DNA of 64,000 nt, taken from SZUA-365 sp049663345. GTDB taxonomy: Bacteria; Bacteroidota; Ignavibacteria; SZUA-365. The notes below the pieces were generated by a model. That model did no database searches. It was not told the DNA's origin and was given only the letters and a program-made list of their open reading frames with translations. Of this stretch, positions 45,562-53,922 are shown piece by piece; within the stretch, counting starts at the first letter, position 1, and every line of letters begins with the position of its first letter. Made by a program: the position numbers and the translations under genes. Where the stretch lies: contig JBATDG010000053.1 of the NCBI GenBank assembly GCA_049663345.1, positions 47,424 to 111,423 of the forward strand. The letters are read 5' to 3'.

Positions 45562-47606
45562 CGTCCACCCTTCCCGATCCAGCGTGCGAGCCAGGAGTCA
45601 AATTCGCCGTACCAGTGAATGGAATTCTGTGCGCTGAGTATCCAGTGGTTTTCATCCGGGTAAATCACGATACGGGCAGGCACACCTTTCGCTTTGAGCA
45701 TTCCATACAGCTCCAGGCCCTGGTTGTACGGGACCCGATAGTCCTTTTCTCCGTGCATCACCAACGTAGGCGTGACGTAATTGGCCGCGTATTGTGAAGG
45801 ACTCCAGCGCAGCACGTTGTCGCGTCCCTCCCACGGCGTGCCGCCGTAGCTGAGTTCGCGATGGAAGGTGATGTCAGAGCCGAACTGGGCCAAGAGATTG
45901 TACACGCCCGCATGATCGATGATGCATGCGTAGCGGCTGGTTTGTCCGCCGATCCACGACACGAGGTAGCCGCCATAGCTGCCGCCGCCAACCGCCATGC
46001 GGGTGGAGTCGATATACGGCAGGGCGATCATCGCATCCGTCGCCTTCATCACGTCAATAAACGGCAGGCGGGGATGCTCGCCGTTGATGCGGTCGGCGAA
46101 GTACTCGCCGAAGCCGGTGGAGCCGTGAAAGTTCGGTGTGATCACAACGTAGCCCCCGGCGGCGAAGATCTGCGCGTTCCAGCGGGGATGGAAATCGTCA
46201 CCGGAGACGCCGTGGGGTCCGCCATGCAGCATCACAAGCAGCGGCCATTTTTTCTTCGCGTCGAAATTCGGAGGATAAATCACAAAGGTCTGCACGCTGT
46301 CCCCTTCCGCGCCCGCGAACCACATATTCTCCACCTTCCCCATTTCAATGCCGGCCAGCATATCGTCATTGAAATGCGAGAGCTGCCGCAGATTGCTGCC
46401 GTCGTCGTTCATCGTAAAGAGAGTCGGAGGAAGCGAGAGACTCTGGTGGATAAAGACAATGCGTCCGTTTCCGATCTGCAAGGATGCATTTGAGCCATTG
46501 TGCAGCAATTCACTCACAGCGCCGCCCGACATCGGAACGGAAAACACGCTGGTCTTTCCCAAATGGTCGGCAGTGAAATAGACGGTCATATCCTTTTCAT
46601 CCGTCACCCATCCCGCCGGACTTCGATCGTAATTCCTGCAGAGATCCATCACCTCGCCGCTCGCACGATCCATGCGCACGAGCTTCGTGTTTTCCGCGTT
46701 CATGTCGGTTTTCAACATGCGGCCGTAGAGCAGGTACTTTCCATCGCGCGAGTACAGCGGCGATCCGTCGTCGGAGGGATTGCTTTCCGTGAGATTCTGC
46801 ATGCTGCCGCTGCCATCGGTGGCAAGTGCGTAGATGTCGGTGAACAGCTTGTCGTAAGGCGGACCCTCCGTCAGCGCCGTCACGGCGATTTCCCGGCCAT
46901 CAGGTGCAATATCGTAATCGACTCCGCCTGTGTAGGAAAACATGCGGTTCATATCCGGTGTGAGGTCAATCGCCTTATCACTCGCGAGATCGAAGCGGTA
47001 GAGGTGCTCAACGTAGCCGTCCGTCAGATAATGATCCCAGTAGCGGAACACACGATCCTCGCTGATCTGCGCGCTGACCTTCGAATCCTTTTTCCGCTTC
47101 ATTTCCGCTTTCAGCGAATCGAGATTGCCGCCGTCTCGCGGAAGTGTGGAGGAAACGAACGCGAGGGACTTCCCATCGGGAAACCATTTCACGCCCGAGG
47201 CGCCCATGGGCATGTCGGTCAGGCGCCGGGCTTCTCCTCCGCCGAGCGGAATCAGGTAAAGCTGCGTGCGTTCGTCGTCATTGCGCTTGGCGGTGAAGGC
47301 GAGCATCGTTCCGTCGGGACTCCACTGCGGCGAGCCCTCGGTGGAGGGTCCGGTAGTGAACTGCCGCGCCGAGCCATCCGCCACGGTTATGAGCCAGATA
47401 TCTCCGTTGCCTTTGTTCTTCGCGATGTCGTTGGTCGTCACCACTACCGCGGCTGTCGTCCCATCGGGCGAAAGCGTCAGCGACCCCAAGCGCTTCATCT
47501 GCCAGAGTTTTTCTGCCGACATCGGCACGCGATCCTGTGCCGCAAGGGAAAGGGTGATGAGAAAAAGGAGTAAAAGAGTCAGGGGTCGGGTAATACGCAT
47601 TGCCAT
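45558..47606 (-). CDS. Secreted S9-family prolyl oligopeptidase / dipeptidyl peptidase
   Basis: A 682-residue exported serine peptidase. Residues 1-23 form a signal peptide (LLLLFLITLSLAAQ). Residues about 30-380 form a TolB/WD40-like beta-propeller with repeats such as PQWSPDGTMLAF and GVKWFPDGKSLAFV. The alpha/beta-hydrolase domain has the nucleophile Ser in GGGSYGGYL (near residue 544), Asp near 625 (GEKDYRVP) and His near 656 (DENHWI). It likely degrades peptides in the periplasm or outside the cell. The ATG overlaps the last base of the PPK2 stop (TAATG), and an ATG two codons later is equally possible. Confidence 0.93.
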   Translation of the reverse strand: MAMRITRPLTLLLLFLITLSLAAQDRVPMSAEKLWQMKRLGSLTLSPDGTTAAVVVTTNDIAKNKGNGDIWLITVADGSARQFTTGPSTEGSPQWSPDGTMLAFTAKRNDDERTQLYLIPLGGGEARRLTDMPMGASGVKWFPDGKSLAFVSSTLPRDGGNLDSLKAEMKRKKDSKVSAQISEDRVFRYWDHYLTDGYVEHLYRFDLASDKAIDLTPDMNRMFSYTGGVDYDIAPDGREIAVTALTEGPPYDKLFTDIYALATDGSGSMQNLTESNPSDDGSPLYSRDGKYLLYGRMLKTDMNAENTKLVRMDRASGEVMDLCRNYDRSPAGWVTDEKDMTVYFTADHLGKTSVFSVPMSGGAVSELLHNGSNASLQIGNGRIVFIHQSLSLPPTLFTMNDDGSNLRQLSHFNDDMLAGIEMGKVENMWFAGAEGDSVQTFVIYPPNFDAKKKWPLLVMLHGGPHGVSGDDFHPRWNAQIFAAGGYVVITPNFHGSTGFGEYFADRINGEHPRLPFIDVMKATDAMIALPYIDSTRMAVGGGSYGGYLVSWIGGQTSRYACIIDHAGVYNLLAQFGSDITFHRELSYGGTPWEGRDNVLRWSPSQYAANYVTPTLVMHGEKDYRVPYNQGLELYGMLKAKGVPARIVIYPDENHWILSAQNSIHWYGEFDSWLARWIGKGGR

Positions 47607-48469
47607 TATTCCTCTGCTTCCAACTGCTGTTTGATGTCCTGCAGCTCGGTGCGGTGTTCGTCGCTGACAACGGGGTACTGGATATCAAGGGATTCGAGCG
47701 TGTCGACAAGAATACCGGCCACAGCGCCGCGCATGAACCATTTGTGATCAGCAGGAATAATGTACCAGGGGGCGTGCTTTGTGCTTGTGTGATTGAACAT
47801 GTCCTGATACGCTTCCTGATAATCGTCCCACAGCGCGCGTTCTTTCATATCGCCGGCTGAAAATTTCCAGTTCTTTTCAGGCCGCTCGATGCGATCGAGA
47901 AAACGGCGCCGCTGTTCGCCTTTCGAGACATGGAGAAAGAACTTCACTATGCGCGTCCCGCTGGAGACAAGATGTTCTTCGAAATTGTTGATTTCATTGA
48001 AGCGGCGTTTCCAGATATCCTTTTTCGCCTCTTCCGGCAATCGTTGATTCTCAATTATTTCCGGGTGCACGCGTGCGACCAGTACTTCCTCGTAATACGA
48101 GCGGTTGAAGATACCGATGCGCCCACGTTCGGGCAGACGCGTTGTACAGCGCCAGAGGTAGTCGTGATCGAGTTCCTCTTGCGACGGCGACTTGAAGCTG
48201 TAGACCTGGCAGCCCTGGGGATTGATTCCAGACATCACATGTTTGATGGTGCTGTCCTTCCCTGCCGCATCCAGTGCCTGGAAAATCACGAGAAGGGAGT
48301 ACGTATCATGCGCGTAAAGAATACCCTGCAGCTCGGCGAGTCGCGCGATGTCCTTTTCCAAATCTTTCTTCGCTTCTTTTTTACTCTTGAAATCCCCTGT
48401 AAACGCGGTGTCAAAGTCCACCAGCTTGATTTTCTCGTCATGCGGCACACGAAAATGCTTCGAATTCAT
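47606..48469 (-). CDS. ppk2: Polyphosphate kinase 2 family nucleotide phosphotransferase
   Basis: A 287-residue cytosolic kinase that moves phosphate between polyphosphate and nucleotides. The Walker A-like ALDAAGKDSTIKHV, the following GINPQGCQVYSFKSPS, the DYLWRCTTRLPERGRIGIFNR in-register segment and the lid RRRFLDRIERPEKNWKF are characteristic of PPK2. The ATG at 48469 has a GGAGGAG ribosome binding site; the longer open frame upstream is not family-like. The exact class (AMP or ADP as acceptor) cannot be decided by eye. It heads a minus-strand run ppk2, S9 peptidase, MutS-like gene with overlapping junctions. Confidence 0.92.
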   Translation of the reverse strand: MNSKHFRVPHDEKIKLVDFDTAFTGDFKSKKEAKKDLEKDIARLAELQGILYAHDTYSLLVIFQALDAAGKDSTIKHVMSGINPQGCQVYSFKSPSQEELDHDYLWRCTTRLPERGRIGIFNRSYYEEVLVARVHPEIIENQRLPEEAKKDIWKRRFNEINNFEEHLVSSGTRIVKFFLHVSKGEQRRRFLDRIERPEKNWKFSAGDMKERALWDDYQEAYQDMFNHTSTKHAPWYIIPADHKWFMRGAVAGILVDTLESLDIQYPVVSDEHRTELQDIKQQLEAEE

Positions 48470-48606
48470 AACTCCTCCATTCGAACATTGGGAATGTATC
48501 AACAAGAAGGTAGCGAATTGTAGAATAATGCTGAAAGGGGCAGCCCGATCCAATCAATACGGACCCCGTGATCCGGATCTGCACTTCGCGCCATTCGGAG
48601 GCACAG

Positions 48607-48635
48607 TTGACATTCCGATCGCGATTCGATAGAAT
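48607..48635 (+). promoter_or_regulatory. Sigma-70-type promoter for the FG-GAP protein gene
   Basis: A perfect -35 TTGACA (48607-48612), a 17-bp spacer and a -10 TAGAAT (48630-48635, five of six matches) lie about 130 bp upstream of the ATG at 48762. It is the best classical promoter in the window, and unlike the Bacteroidota TAnnTTTG type. Confidence 0.6.
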
Positions 48636-48761
48636 TGCGGAAACAATCTGCGGGATCGGAGGAGGACGCACCTGACCCACACAGATTGCGAATTGTCTGA
48701 CGGATGTTCCACCAGCCTGTTGCCGGCGTTTGTCCTGTGCTCAATCTCACTGGAGGTTCAG

Positions 48762-50483
48762 ATGAAGAAGAGGCGGTACTGCAAAACAATCACATCATGC
48801 GCGCGCGGCGCGCCGGGAGTGGGTTTCATTGCCCTCATCCTATTCATGATTTGCGCAGGGCCCGTTGCCGATACTCCGCTGCATGCCCAAAATGAAAGCG
48901 ATGCTGCTTTCGAAAAGATCACGGACCTGCCGCCCTGGTTTATTCAGCCCTTCGGAATCGTGCAGCACCGCGACCATCCGCGTTTCGGACAATACAGCTC
49001 GGCACTGGGCGATGTGAACGGTGATGGCTACGACGACATCGCTGTTTCAACCGGGTATGACACTACATTTCTCTTCTTCGGCGGGGATACTCTGGATCCA
49101 CATGAGGACGGATTCATACTCGGTGGAAGCGCGGGTGTAGCTGCTCTGGACCTGAATGGTGATGGTCGGAAAGATCTCATCACCTCGATGGACCCATTGC
49201 ATACACCCGACGAAAGCGGCATGGTCCGTATCTATATCCAGCTTGCGGAGACTCCTTATTTTCGAGAGAAGCCCGATCTGGTTCTCACCGGGGTGAAGAA
49301 ATCGCGTCTTGGAGTTGCCCCACCAAATCGATGTGGCGTTGGAGGGCTGGACTATAATGGGGATGGATACGACGATCTCTTAATTCGGTTTATCGACCGT
49401 CAGGACTCCTCAGGTGGGCGAAATCTTCTCTATCTGGGTGGGCTCGTGATAGATACAATAGTCGATCGCGAATTCCGATCCTCGCGATCAAGCCGGGATG
49501 CCAGCTACTGCAGTGATTATATGTGCGGTGATCTCAACGGAGACGGATTCGAGGACGTGATGATCGGTGGTCGCGTATACGATTGGAATCGTGCGCGCTA
49601 CAATTTTTATTGGGATCTCTATCTCGGAAATGCTGAAGCCAAGGTCACGACACCTTATCGCTTCTTTGATCAATTCAACGGTTGGAGTCCCTATCAGCAA
49701 TGGTCCGGAATCCTGGATGTCAATGCGGACGGATACGCCGATATCATAGATAAATCAGTTCATCGTGAACAAGGTGATGCACTTGTTTTTTTAAGCAGCA
49801 GCACCCTTCCACCATTACTCATGCCAAACGACTCAATCCCCAATCGTGACCCTGGATTGTGGGGTGATGCCGAGCCATATGGGGCCTATCCGGTAGGCGA
49901 TATGAATGGCGATGGCACGCGGGACCTGATAATTCCCTGGTCTGTGTATATGGTGTATGGACCGCTGTATCTGATGTACCCTTCGGGAGCAACAAGTTTC
50001 TACCGACCGATGGGATATCGCGGCATTCTCGCGACCGACTGGTCGCTTGAAGTTGGGACGTATGATGCTGGCGATATGAACGGTGATGGCTATGATGATA
50101 TCGTCATGCTCGGGAAACCCTTTGAACAGAGTGAAGGATACCACAACCGTTTCGTCATTTTCCTCGGTGCGAAACAGATGCAGACTTCTGTCGGTGAAGC
50201 AGAATCGAGCGCCCCGGAGAAACTCGATCTGCAAGTATTTCCGAACCCGCTGCCTATCGGCTGCACTGATCTCTCCTTGAGCATGGGCGGATTATCCACC
50301 GGGTCCACACTATCAATCACGATATTCGATGCTTTGGGCCGTGCGCAAGTTCAACAGGACCTTGTTCCTTCTGCACCGACCCTCTCGCATCAAATCTCGC
50401 TCCCCTCGCTTCCGGCCGGGATCTATCACCTGACCGTGCGGCAGGGCCGTTCCGTCACCACGGTTCCAATTACCATGTATTAA
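48762..50483 (+). CDS. Secreted FG-GAP/VCBS-repeat protein with T9SS sorting domain
   Basis: A 573-residue secreted protein. A signal peptide (basic MKKRRYC start, hydrophobic core, cleavage near LHAQ) is followed by seven FG-GAP-type repeats with calcium-binding DxNxDGxxD loops, for example GDVNGDGYDDIAV, DLNGDGFEDVMI and DMNGDGYDDIVM. These should form an integrin-alpha-like beta-propeller. Residues about 490-573 are a T9SS type-A C-terminal domain (LQVFPNP, ITIFDALGRAQVQ, LPAGIYHLTVRQG). GGAGG precedes the ATG at 48762; upstream in-frame codons were discarded because they precede that site. A surface-attachment or matrix role is plausible; no enzymatic domain was seen. Confidence 0.93.
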   Translation: MKKRRYCKTITSCARGAPGVGFIALILFMICAGPVADTPLHAQNESDAAFEKITDLPPWFIQPFGIVQHRDHPRFGQYSSALGDVNGDGYDDIAVSTGYDTTFLFFGGDTLDPHEDGFILGGSAGVAALDLNGDGRKDLITSMDPLHTPDESGMVRIYIQLAETPYFREKPDLVLTGVKKSRLGVAPPNRCGVGGLDYNGDGYDDLLIRFIDRQDSSGGRNLLYLGGLVIDTIVDREFRSSRSSRDASYCSDYMCGDLNGDGFEDVMIGGRVYDWNRARYNFYWDLYLGNAEAKVTTPYRFFDQFNGWSPYQQWSGILDVNADGYADIIDKSVHREQGDALVFLSSSTLPPLLMPNDSIPNRDPGLWGDAEPYGAYPVGDMNGDGTRDLIIPWSVYMVYGPLYLMYPSGATSFYRPMGYRGILATDWSLEVGTYDAGDMNGDGYDDIVMLGKPFEQSEGYHNRFVIFLGAKQMQTSVGEAESSAPEKLDLQVFPNPLPIGCTDLSLSMGGLSTGSTLSITIFDALGRAQVQQDLVPSAPTLSHQISLPSLPAGIYHLTVRQGRSVTTVPITMY

Positions 50484-50575
50484 CCAACTTCGCTATCAGG
50501 AGATACTCATGCATGGATTCATACGATACTTCGCACCTCTGCTGCTGCTGCGATAATAACCACTTCCTTTTAACG

Positions 50576-50614
50576 AAAAACGGCCCGATTCTCATGACGA
50601 GGATCGGGCCGTTT
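50576..50614 (-). terminator. Bidirectional intrinsic terminator
   Basis: CGGCCCGAT (50581-50589) pairs with ATCGGGCCG (50603-50611), with further CTC/GAG pairing in the loop. A run of A before it becomes five T on the minus strand, downstream of the cyclophilin gene stop at 50632; on the plus strand three T follow, so it may also serve the FG-GAP gene. Confidence 0.88.
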
Positions 50615-50631
50615 CATTTCATTCCCTGCTA

Positions 50632-51438
50632 TTATTTCTCCACAACCCGGATCGATTCGATACCGACGCCGTTGCCTTTCTGCTCGATTTTGTGGACGAT
50701 GTCCATGCCGCGGGAGACCTGGCCGAAGACCGTGTGCTTGCCGTCGAGCCAGTCGCAGCCGGATTTTTTGGTGACGATGAAAAACTGCGAGCCGTTGGTG
50801 TTGGGTCCGGCATTGGCCATGCAGATGGTGCCGTAGGCGACCTTGGCGCGGAGCCTTCCCTGCGAGTTGATGGCTTTGTCGATGCCGGTTTTCTGCTTGT
50901 ACCATTCGACGGGGTGAATCATCATCGGACGACCGCTCTGCTGCTCCTGGCAATCGTCAACGATTTTCTTCAGCTCGGCATCGGGTTCAAGAGTGCGCTG
51001 GAAATAGGGCATGAGGATGTTCTGAAATACCAGCAGCGCCTGATCCTCATCGGTGAGGTCGCCCTTGAGTTCCGGACCAAGCTCGTAGCATTCGTCCTCG
51101 AATTCGTAGCCGGGACCGCCCGAGCCGTCGCCCTTCGGATCGCCGCCCTGAATCATGAAATCATCGATGACGCGGTGAAAGGTGAGTCCGTCATAAAACG
51201 GCCGCTTCACCTGCTCTCCGCCGCGCAAAGCAGTGAATTCCTTCGTCCCCATCGCGAGACCAATAAAATTCTCCACCGTCTTCGGCGCCACATCGGGCCA
51301 GAGTTCGATGGTAACGTCGCCGAGATCGGTTTTCATCAGCACGGTGGGACGCTTGGCTTCCTTTTTCGCGGCGTCCTGCGCCTGCGCTGCATTCACAGAG
51401 AAGAGAAGAAGGGCTATCAGCAATACGGTCGTTTTCAT
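50632..51438 (-). CDS. Exported cyclophilin-type peptidyl-prolyl isomerase with an internal insertion
   Basis: A 268-residue protein. Residues 1-21 are a signal peptide ending in AQAQ. Cyclophilin motifs are clear: VAPKTVENFIGLA, FYDGLTFHRVIDDFMIQGGDPKGDGSGGPGYEF (in pieces), MANAGPNTNGSQFFIV and WLDGKHTVFGQV. Between the EFEDE strand and the MANAGP strand lies an insertion of roughly 75 residues (ELKGDLTDEDQALLVFQNI through YKQKTGIDKAINSQGRL) that standard PpiA proteins lack. It should assist folding in the periplasm. AAGGA lies before the ATG at 51438. It is divergent from the ECF sigma operon across a symmetric promoter region. Confidence 0.93.
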   Translation of the reverse strand: MKTTVLLIALLLFSVNAAQAQDAAKKEAKRPTVLMKTDLGDVTIELWPDVAPKTVENFIGLAMGTKEFTALRGGEQVKRPFYDGLTFHRVIDDFMIQGGDPKGDGSGGPGYEFEDECYELGPELKGDLTDEDQALLVFQNILMPYFQRTLEPDAELKKIVDDCQEQQSGRPMMIHPVEWYKQKTGIDKAINSQGRLRAKVAYGTICMANAGPNTNGSQFFIVTKKSGCDWLDGKHTVFGQVSRGMDIVHKIEQKGNGVGIESIRVVEK

Positions 51439-51483
51439 GAATTTCCTTCGTATAGGGAGGATGGCTGAAAAAAAGAACAATAT

Positions 51484-51547
51484 AATGATACACGGGCGGG
51501 AAATGCGGAGTTCCCGTTGAATATTTCCCTTTGTTTCGTGTATCATT
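51484..51547. promoter_or_regulatory. Symmetric divergent promoter region with 11-bp inverted repeat
   Basis: AATGATACACG (51484-51494) and CGTGTATCATT (51537-51547) are perfect inverted copies 42 bp apart. On the plus strand the right arm contains a -10-like TATCAT (51541-51546) with TTGAAT 18 bp upstream, which would drive the sigma-factor gene with a leader of about 17 bases. The left arm presents the same TATCAT towards the cyclophilin gene. Confidence 0.55.
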
Positions 51548-51569
51548 CCTAAATGCCGGAAATTGAGCC

Positions 51570-52124
51570 ATGAACAGTACACTCAACGACGACGATCTCA
51601 TACTCCGCGCCCAGCGAGGCGAAAAGGATGCCTATGGCCTGCTGGTCCGCGCCTACATGCAGCCTGCGTATTATTCGGCGCTTGCGCTGGTCGGCTCGCA
51701 TGACGAGGCGATGGACCTTTCGCAGCAGGCATTCATCCGGGCGTGGCTGGCAATTCGGAAATTCGAAATCGGCCGCCGCTTTTTCACCTGGTATTATCGC
51801 ATTCTGCGGAATCTCTGTCTGAACCGGCTGCGCGACCGCGCGTCACAGGCCACACCCATGGCGCATTTCGATCACGTGCTGGAAGTGGCGGACGACGAGC
51901 AGGATCCTTCGGTGGAAACCGACCGCGCCCTGCTGCGTGAACGCGTACGCTCGGCCATGGGCGAGCTGAGGCCGGAGGAAAGAGAGATAATCGTACTGCG
52001 CGATTTCGACGATCACTCCTACGCGGAGATCGCCGAGCTGCTCGAATGTCCGCTCGGCACCGTCATGTCGCGGCTGTATTACGCCCGGAAAAACTTGAAA
52101 GATTTGCTGGAGGACCTGTCATGA
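51570..52124 (+). CDS. ECF-type RNA polymerase sigma factor
   Basis: A 184-residue sigma-70-family regulator. Region 2 spans about residues 10-80 (ARRGEKDAYGLLVRAY-like start, DLSQQAFIRAWLAIRKFE, FFTWYYRILRNLCLNRLRDR in register), and region 4 spans about 125-180 (LRPEEREIIVLRDFDDHSY, AEIAELLECPLGTVMSRLYYARKN in pieces), joined by an acidic linker; region 3 is missing, as in ECF factors. It overlaps by four bases with a small membrane protein gene that probably encodes its anti-sigma factor. The target regulon is unknown. Confidence 0.94.
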   Translation: MNSTLNDDDLILRAQRGEKDAYGLLVRAYMQPAYYSALALVGSHDEAMDLSQQAFIRAWLAIRKFEIGRRFFTWYYRILRNLCLNRLRDRASQATPMAHFDHVLEVADDEQDPSVETDRALLRERVRSAMGELRPEEREIIVLRDFDDHSYAEIAELLECPLGTVMSRLYYARKNLKDLLEDLS

Positions 52125-52573
52125 CGGATATGGAACGCGACCGCTTCCGCATGCTGATGATGAAGGCACTGGACGGGGAACTTGCCGGAAGCGAACACTC
52201 TGAATACGAAAATTTTCTGCGAAACAAGGACTGTGCCGAAGAATGGGCACAGTTTCGAAAAGTGAAGGAGGCAACGATGTCACTCAAATTCGCATCACCC
52301 GCACCGGAAGTGTGGGATACATACTGGACGAGCGTCTACAACCGGCTCGAACGCGGTCTCGCATGGCTGCTGCTCTCGCTCGGCGCCGTAACCATTTTTG
52401 CCTGGGGTTCACTGCTCGCTGCCGAAGCCCTTTGGGCAGAGAGCGAAGTGCCGATCCTGATGAAAATCGCTATTTTCTCCGTGGCGGGAGGAATTCTCCT
52501 CCTGCTCTTTTCCGTCATCCGCGAGCGGTGGTTCACATCGCGCCACGACAAATACAACGAGGTCATTCGATGA
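52121..52573 (+). CDS. Probable membrane anti-sigma factor
   Basis: A 150-residue protein. The N-terminal half is soluble and charged (DRFRMLMMKALDGELAGSE, EYENFLRNKDCAEEWAQFRK), resembling the start of anti-sigma domains (a short helix with ALDGEL followed by a helix with a single Cys), but no HxxxCxxC zinc motif is present. Two membrane segments follow (about 82-105 and 113-135), then a short basic tail. The start overlaps the sigma-factor stop (ATGA), and translational coupling of this kind is usual for sigma/anti-sigma pairs. The assignment rests mainly on context. Confidence 0.7.
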   Translation: MTDMERDRFRMLMMKALDGELAGSEHSEYENFLRNKDCAEEWAQFRKVKEATMSLKFASPAPEVWDTYWTSVYNRLERGLAWLLLSLGAVTIFAWGSLLAAEALWAESEVPILMKIAIFSVAGGILLLLFSVIRERWFTSRHDKYNEVIR

Positions 52574-52890
52574 TCGTCACCACATCCTCTTTCGTCGTAG
52601 GGAAAAAAGTCGTCAAAACATTCGGGATTGTCCGCGGCAACACTGTGCGGGCCCGGCACATCGGCAAGGACATCCTTGCCCTGTTCAAGACCATCGTCGG
52701 TGGAGAAATCGAAGAATACACCAAGCTCATGGCCGAATCGCGCGACCAGAGCATCGACCGCATGATCGACGACGCCTCGCAGCTCGGCGCCAACGGCATT
52801 ATCGATGCGCGCTTCTCCACCAGCTTCATCATGCAAAGTGCCGCCGAGATTCTCGTTTACGGCACCGCGGTCTTGCTCGAGGACGAATAA
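52570..52890 (+). CDS. YbjQ family (UPF0145, heavy-metal-binding-like) protein
   Basis: A 106-residue cytosolic protein with the YbjQ pattern: TFGIVRGNTVRARHIGKD, then IGGEIEEYTKLMAESRDQ-like helix, then LGANGIIDARFSTSFIM. YbjQ proteins form pentamers with a conserved pore, and their function is not settled. It begins inside the stop of the membrane protein gene (ATGA), so it is the third gene of the sigma operon. Length and sequence are typical. Confidence 0.88.
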   Translation: MIVTTSSFVVGKKVVKTFGIVRGNTVRARHIGKDILALFKTIVGGEIEEYTKLMAESRDQSIDRMIDDASQLGANGIIDARFSTSFIMQSAAEILVYGTAVLLEDE

Positions 52891-52896
52891 CCCCCT

Positions 52897-53068
52897 CTGG
52901 GAACGGCTGTTCTGGGAACGGCGCGCACCAGCGCGCCCGCTGAAATCGTGTCCTGATTGAATCCGTCGATTGTGGCTCGGGCGAACCGACGAGAAAGTCG
53001 AACGTTCATCTCAGTTGAGTTATTCATCCGTAACGAATGACCATCGTGATATGGAAGGTGGTTCGCCC
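52897..53068. repeat. Intergenic cluster of short repeats and hairpins after ybjQ
   Basis: CTGGGAACGGC occurs twice 15 bp apart (52897-52907, 52912-52922). The second copy runs into a strong hairpin GGCGCGC-acca-GCGCGCC (52920-52937). Further on, GGGCGAACC (52979-52987) and GGTTCGCCC (53060-53068) are perfect inverted copies. No T tract follows the hairpin, so it is not a classical terminator. Confidence 0.6.
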
Positions 53069-53136
53069 CTACGGTATGTGCGGAAATTTCTTGTACATTT
53101 GGGGATATGGTTTTACGATCAACACGGTGATTCTTG

Positions 53137-53922
53137 ATGAAACGTCCCCTGATTCTGGTTTCGAACGACGACGGTTATGATTCCCCCGGTATTTATGCGC
53201 TGGTAATGTCGCTGCGGCGCATCGCAGATGTGGTTGTGGTCGCACCTGCGACACAGCAAAGCGCGGTCGGACACGCCATCACGGTGCAGACGCCCCTGCG
53301 TGCGCGTCCCATCGAGCGCGGTGCGAATTTCACCGGCTGGGCTGTCGAGGGTACTCCGGCGGACAGCGTCAAGCTCGGGGTTTCCACGCTGCTGAAGCGG
53401 AAGCCCGACCTGGTAGTCTCGGGCATCAACCACGGCATGAACACTTCGATCAACGTCATTTATTCCGGCACAGTCTCCGCTGCGACCGAAGGCGCCGTGC
53501 TGGGCATTCCCGCAATCGCCATGTCGCTGGCTTCGCATTCGCTGAAAGCGGACATGAGCGTCGCCGCTGCATTCGCAAGAAAAATTGCCACAGAAGTACT
53601 AAAGCGCGGACTTCCGAAAGGGACTCTTCTCAACGTGAACGTACCGGATGTGCCGGCCGCCAAGCTCGCGGGAGTTGCAGTGACGAAACAAGGTCGTTCT
53701 TCATGGGACGATGGCTTCGAAACGCGTCAGGATCCGGTGGGACGCGAGTACTACTGGCTTGTCGGGAAGTATGTATCGGACAACAATCCCCTCGTAGATG
53801 ACGCCGCCCTGCAGAAGAACATGATTTCCGTCACTCCCCTGCATTACAATCTCACGGACGATCAGCTGTTTGCGGATATGCAGAGCTGGAATGTCGGGAA
53901 GATGTATTCGCCGAAACGCTAG
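53137..53922 (+). CDS. surE: 5'/3'-nucleotidase SurE
   Basis: A 261-residue metal-dependent phosphatase. The N-terminal ILVSNDDGYDSPG supplies the two metal-binding aspartates, VVAPATQQSAVGHAIT follows, and SGINHGMNTSINVIYSGTVSAA in pieces supplies the third ligand Asn and the conserved SGT-AA loop. SurE removes phosphate from nucleoside monophosphates, linked to stress survival and repair. The ATG at 53137 follows an in-frame TTG and has GGTGA upstream. Its stop overlaps the convergent galT stop by four bases. A TACATTTG element at 53094-53101 could be a -7 promoter box but no TTG lies at the right distance. Confidence 0.96.
   Translation: MKRPLILVSNDDGYDSPGIYALVMSLRRIADVVVVAPATQQSAVGHAITVQTPLRARPIERGANFTGWAVEGTPADSVKLGVSTLLKRKPDLVVSGINHGMNTSINVIYSGTVSAATEGAVLGIPAIAMSLASHSLKADMSVAAAFARKIATEVLKRGLPKGTLLNVNVPDVPAAKLAGVAVTKQGRSSWDDGFETRQDPVGREYYWLVGKYVSDNNPLVDDAALQKNMISVTPLHYNLTDDQLFADMQSWNVGKMYSPKR

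Noticed and set aside
46500..47573. 357-codon plus-strand frame opposite the S9 peptidase
   Set aside because: Antisense shadow; low-complexity His/Arg/Val composition.
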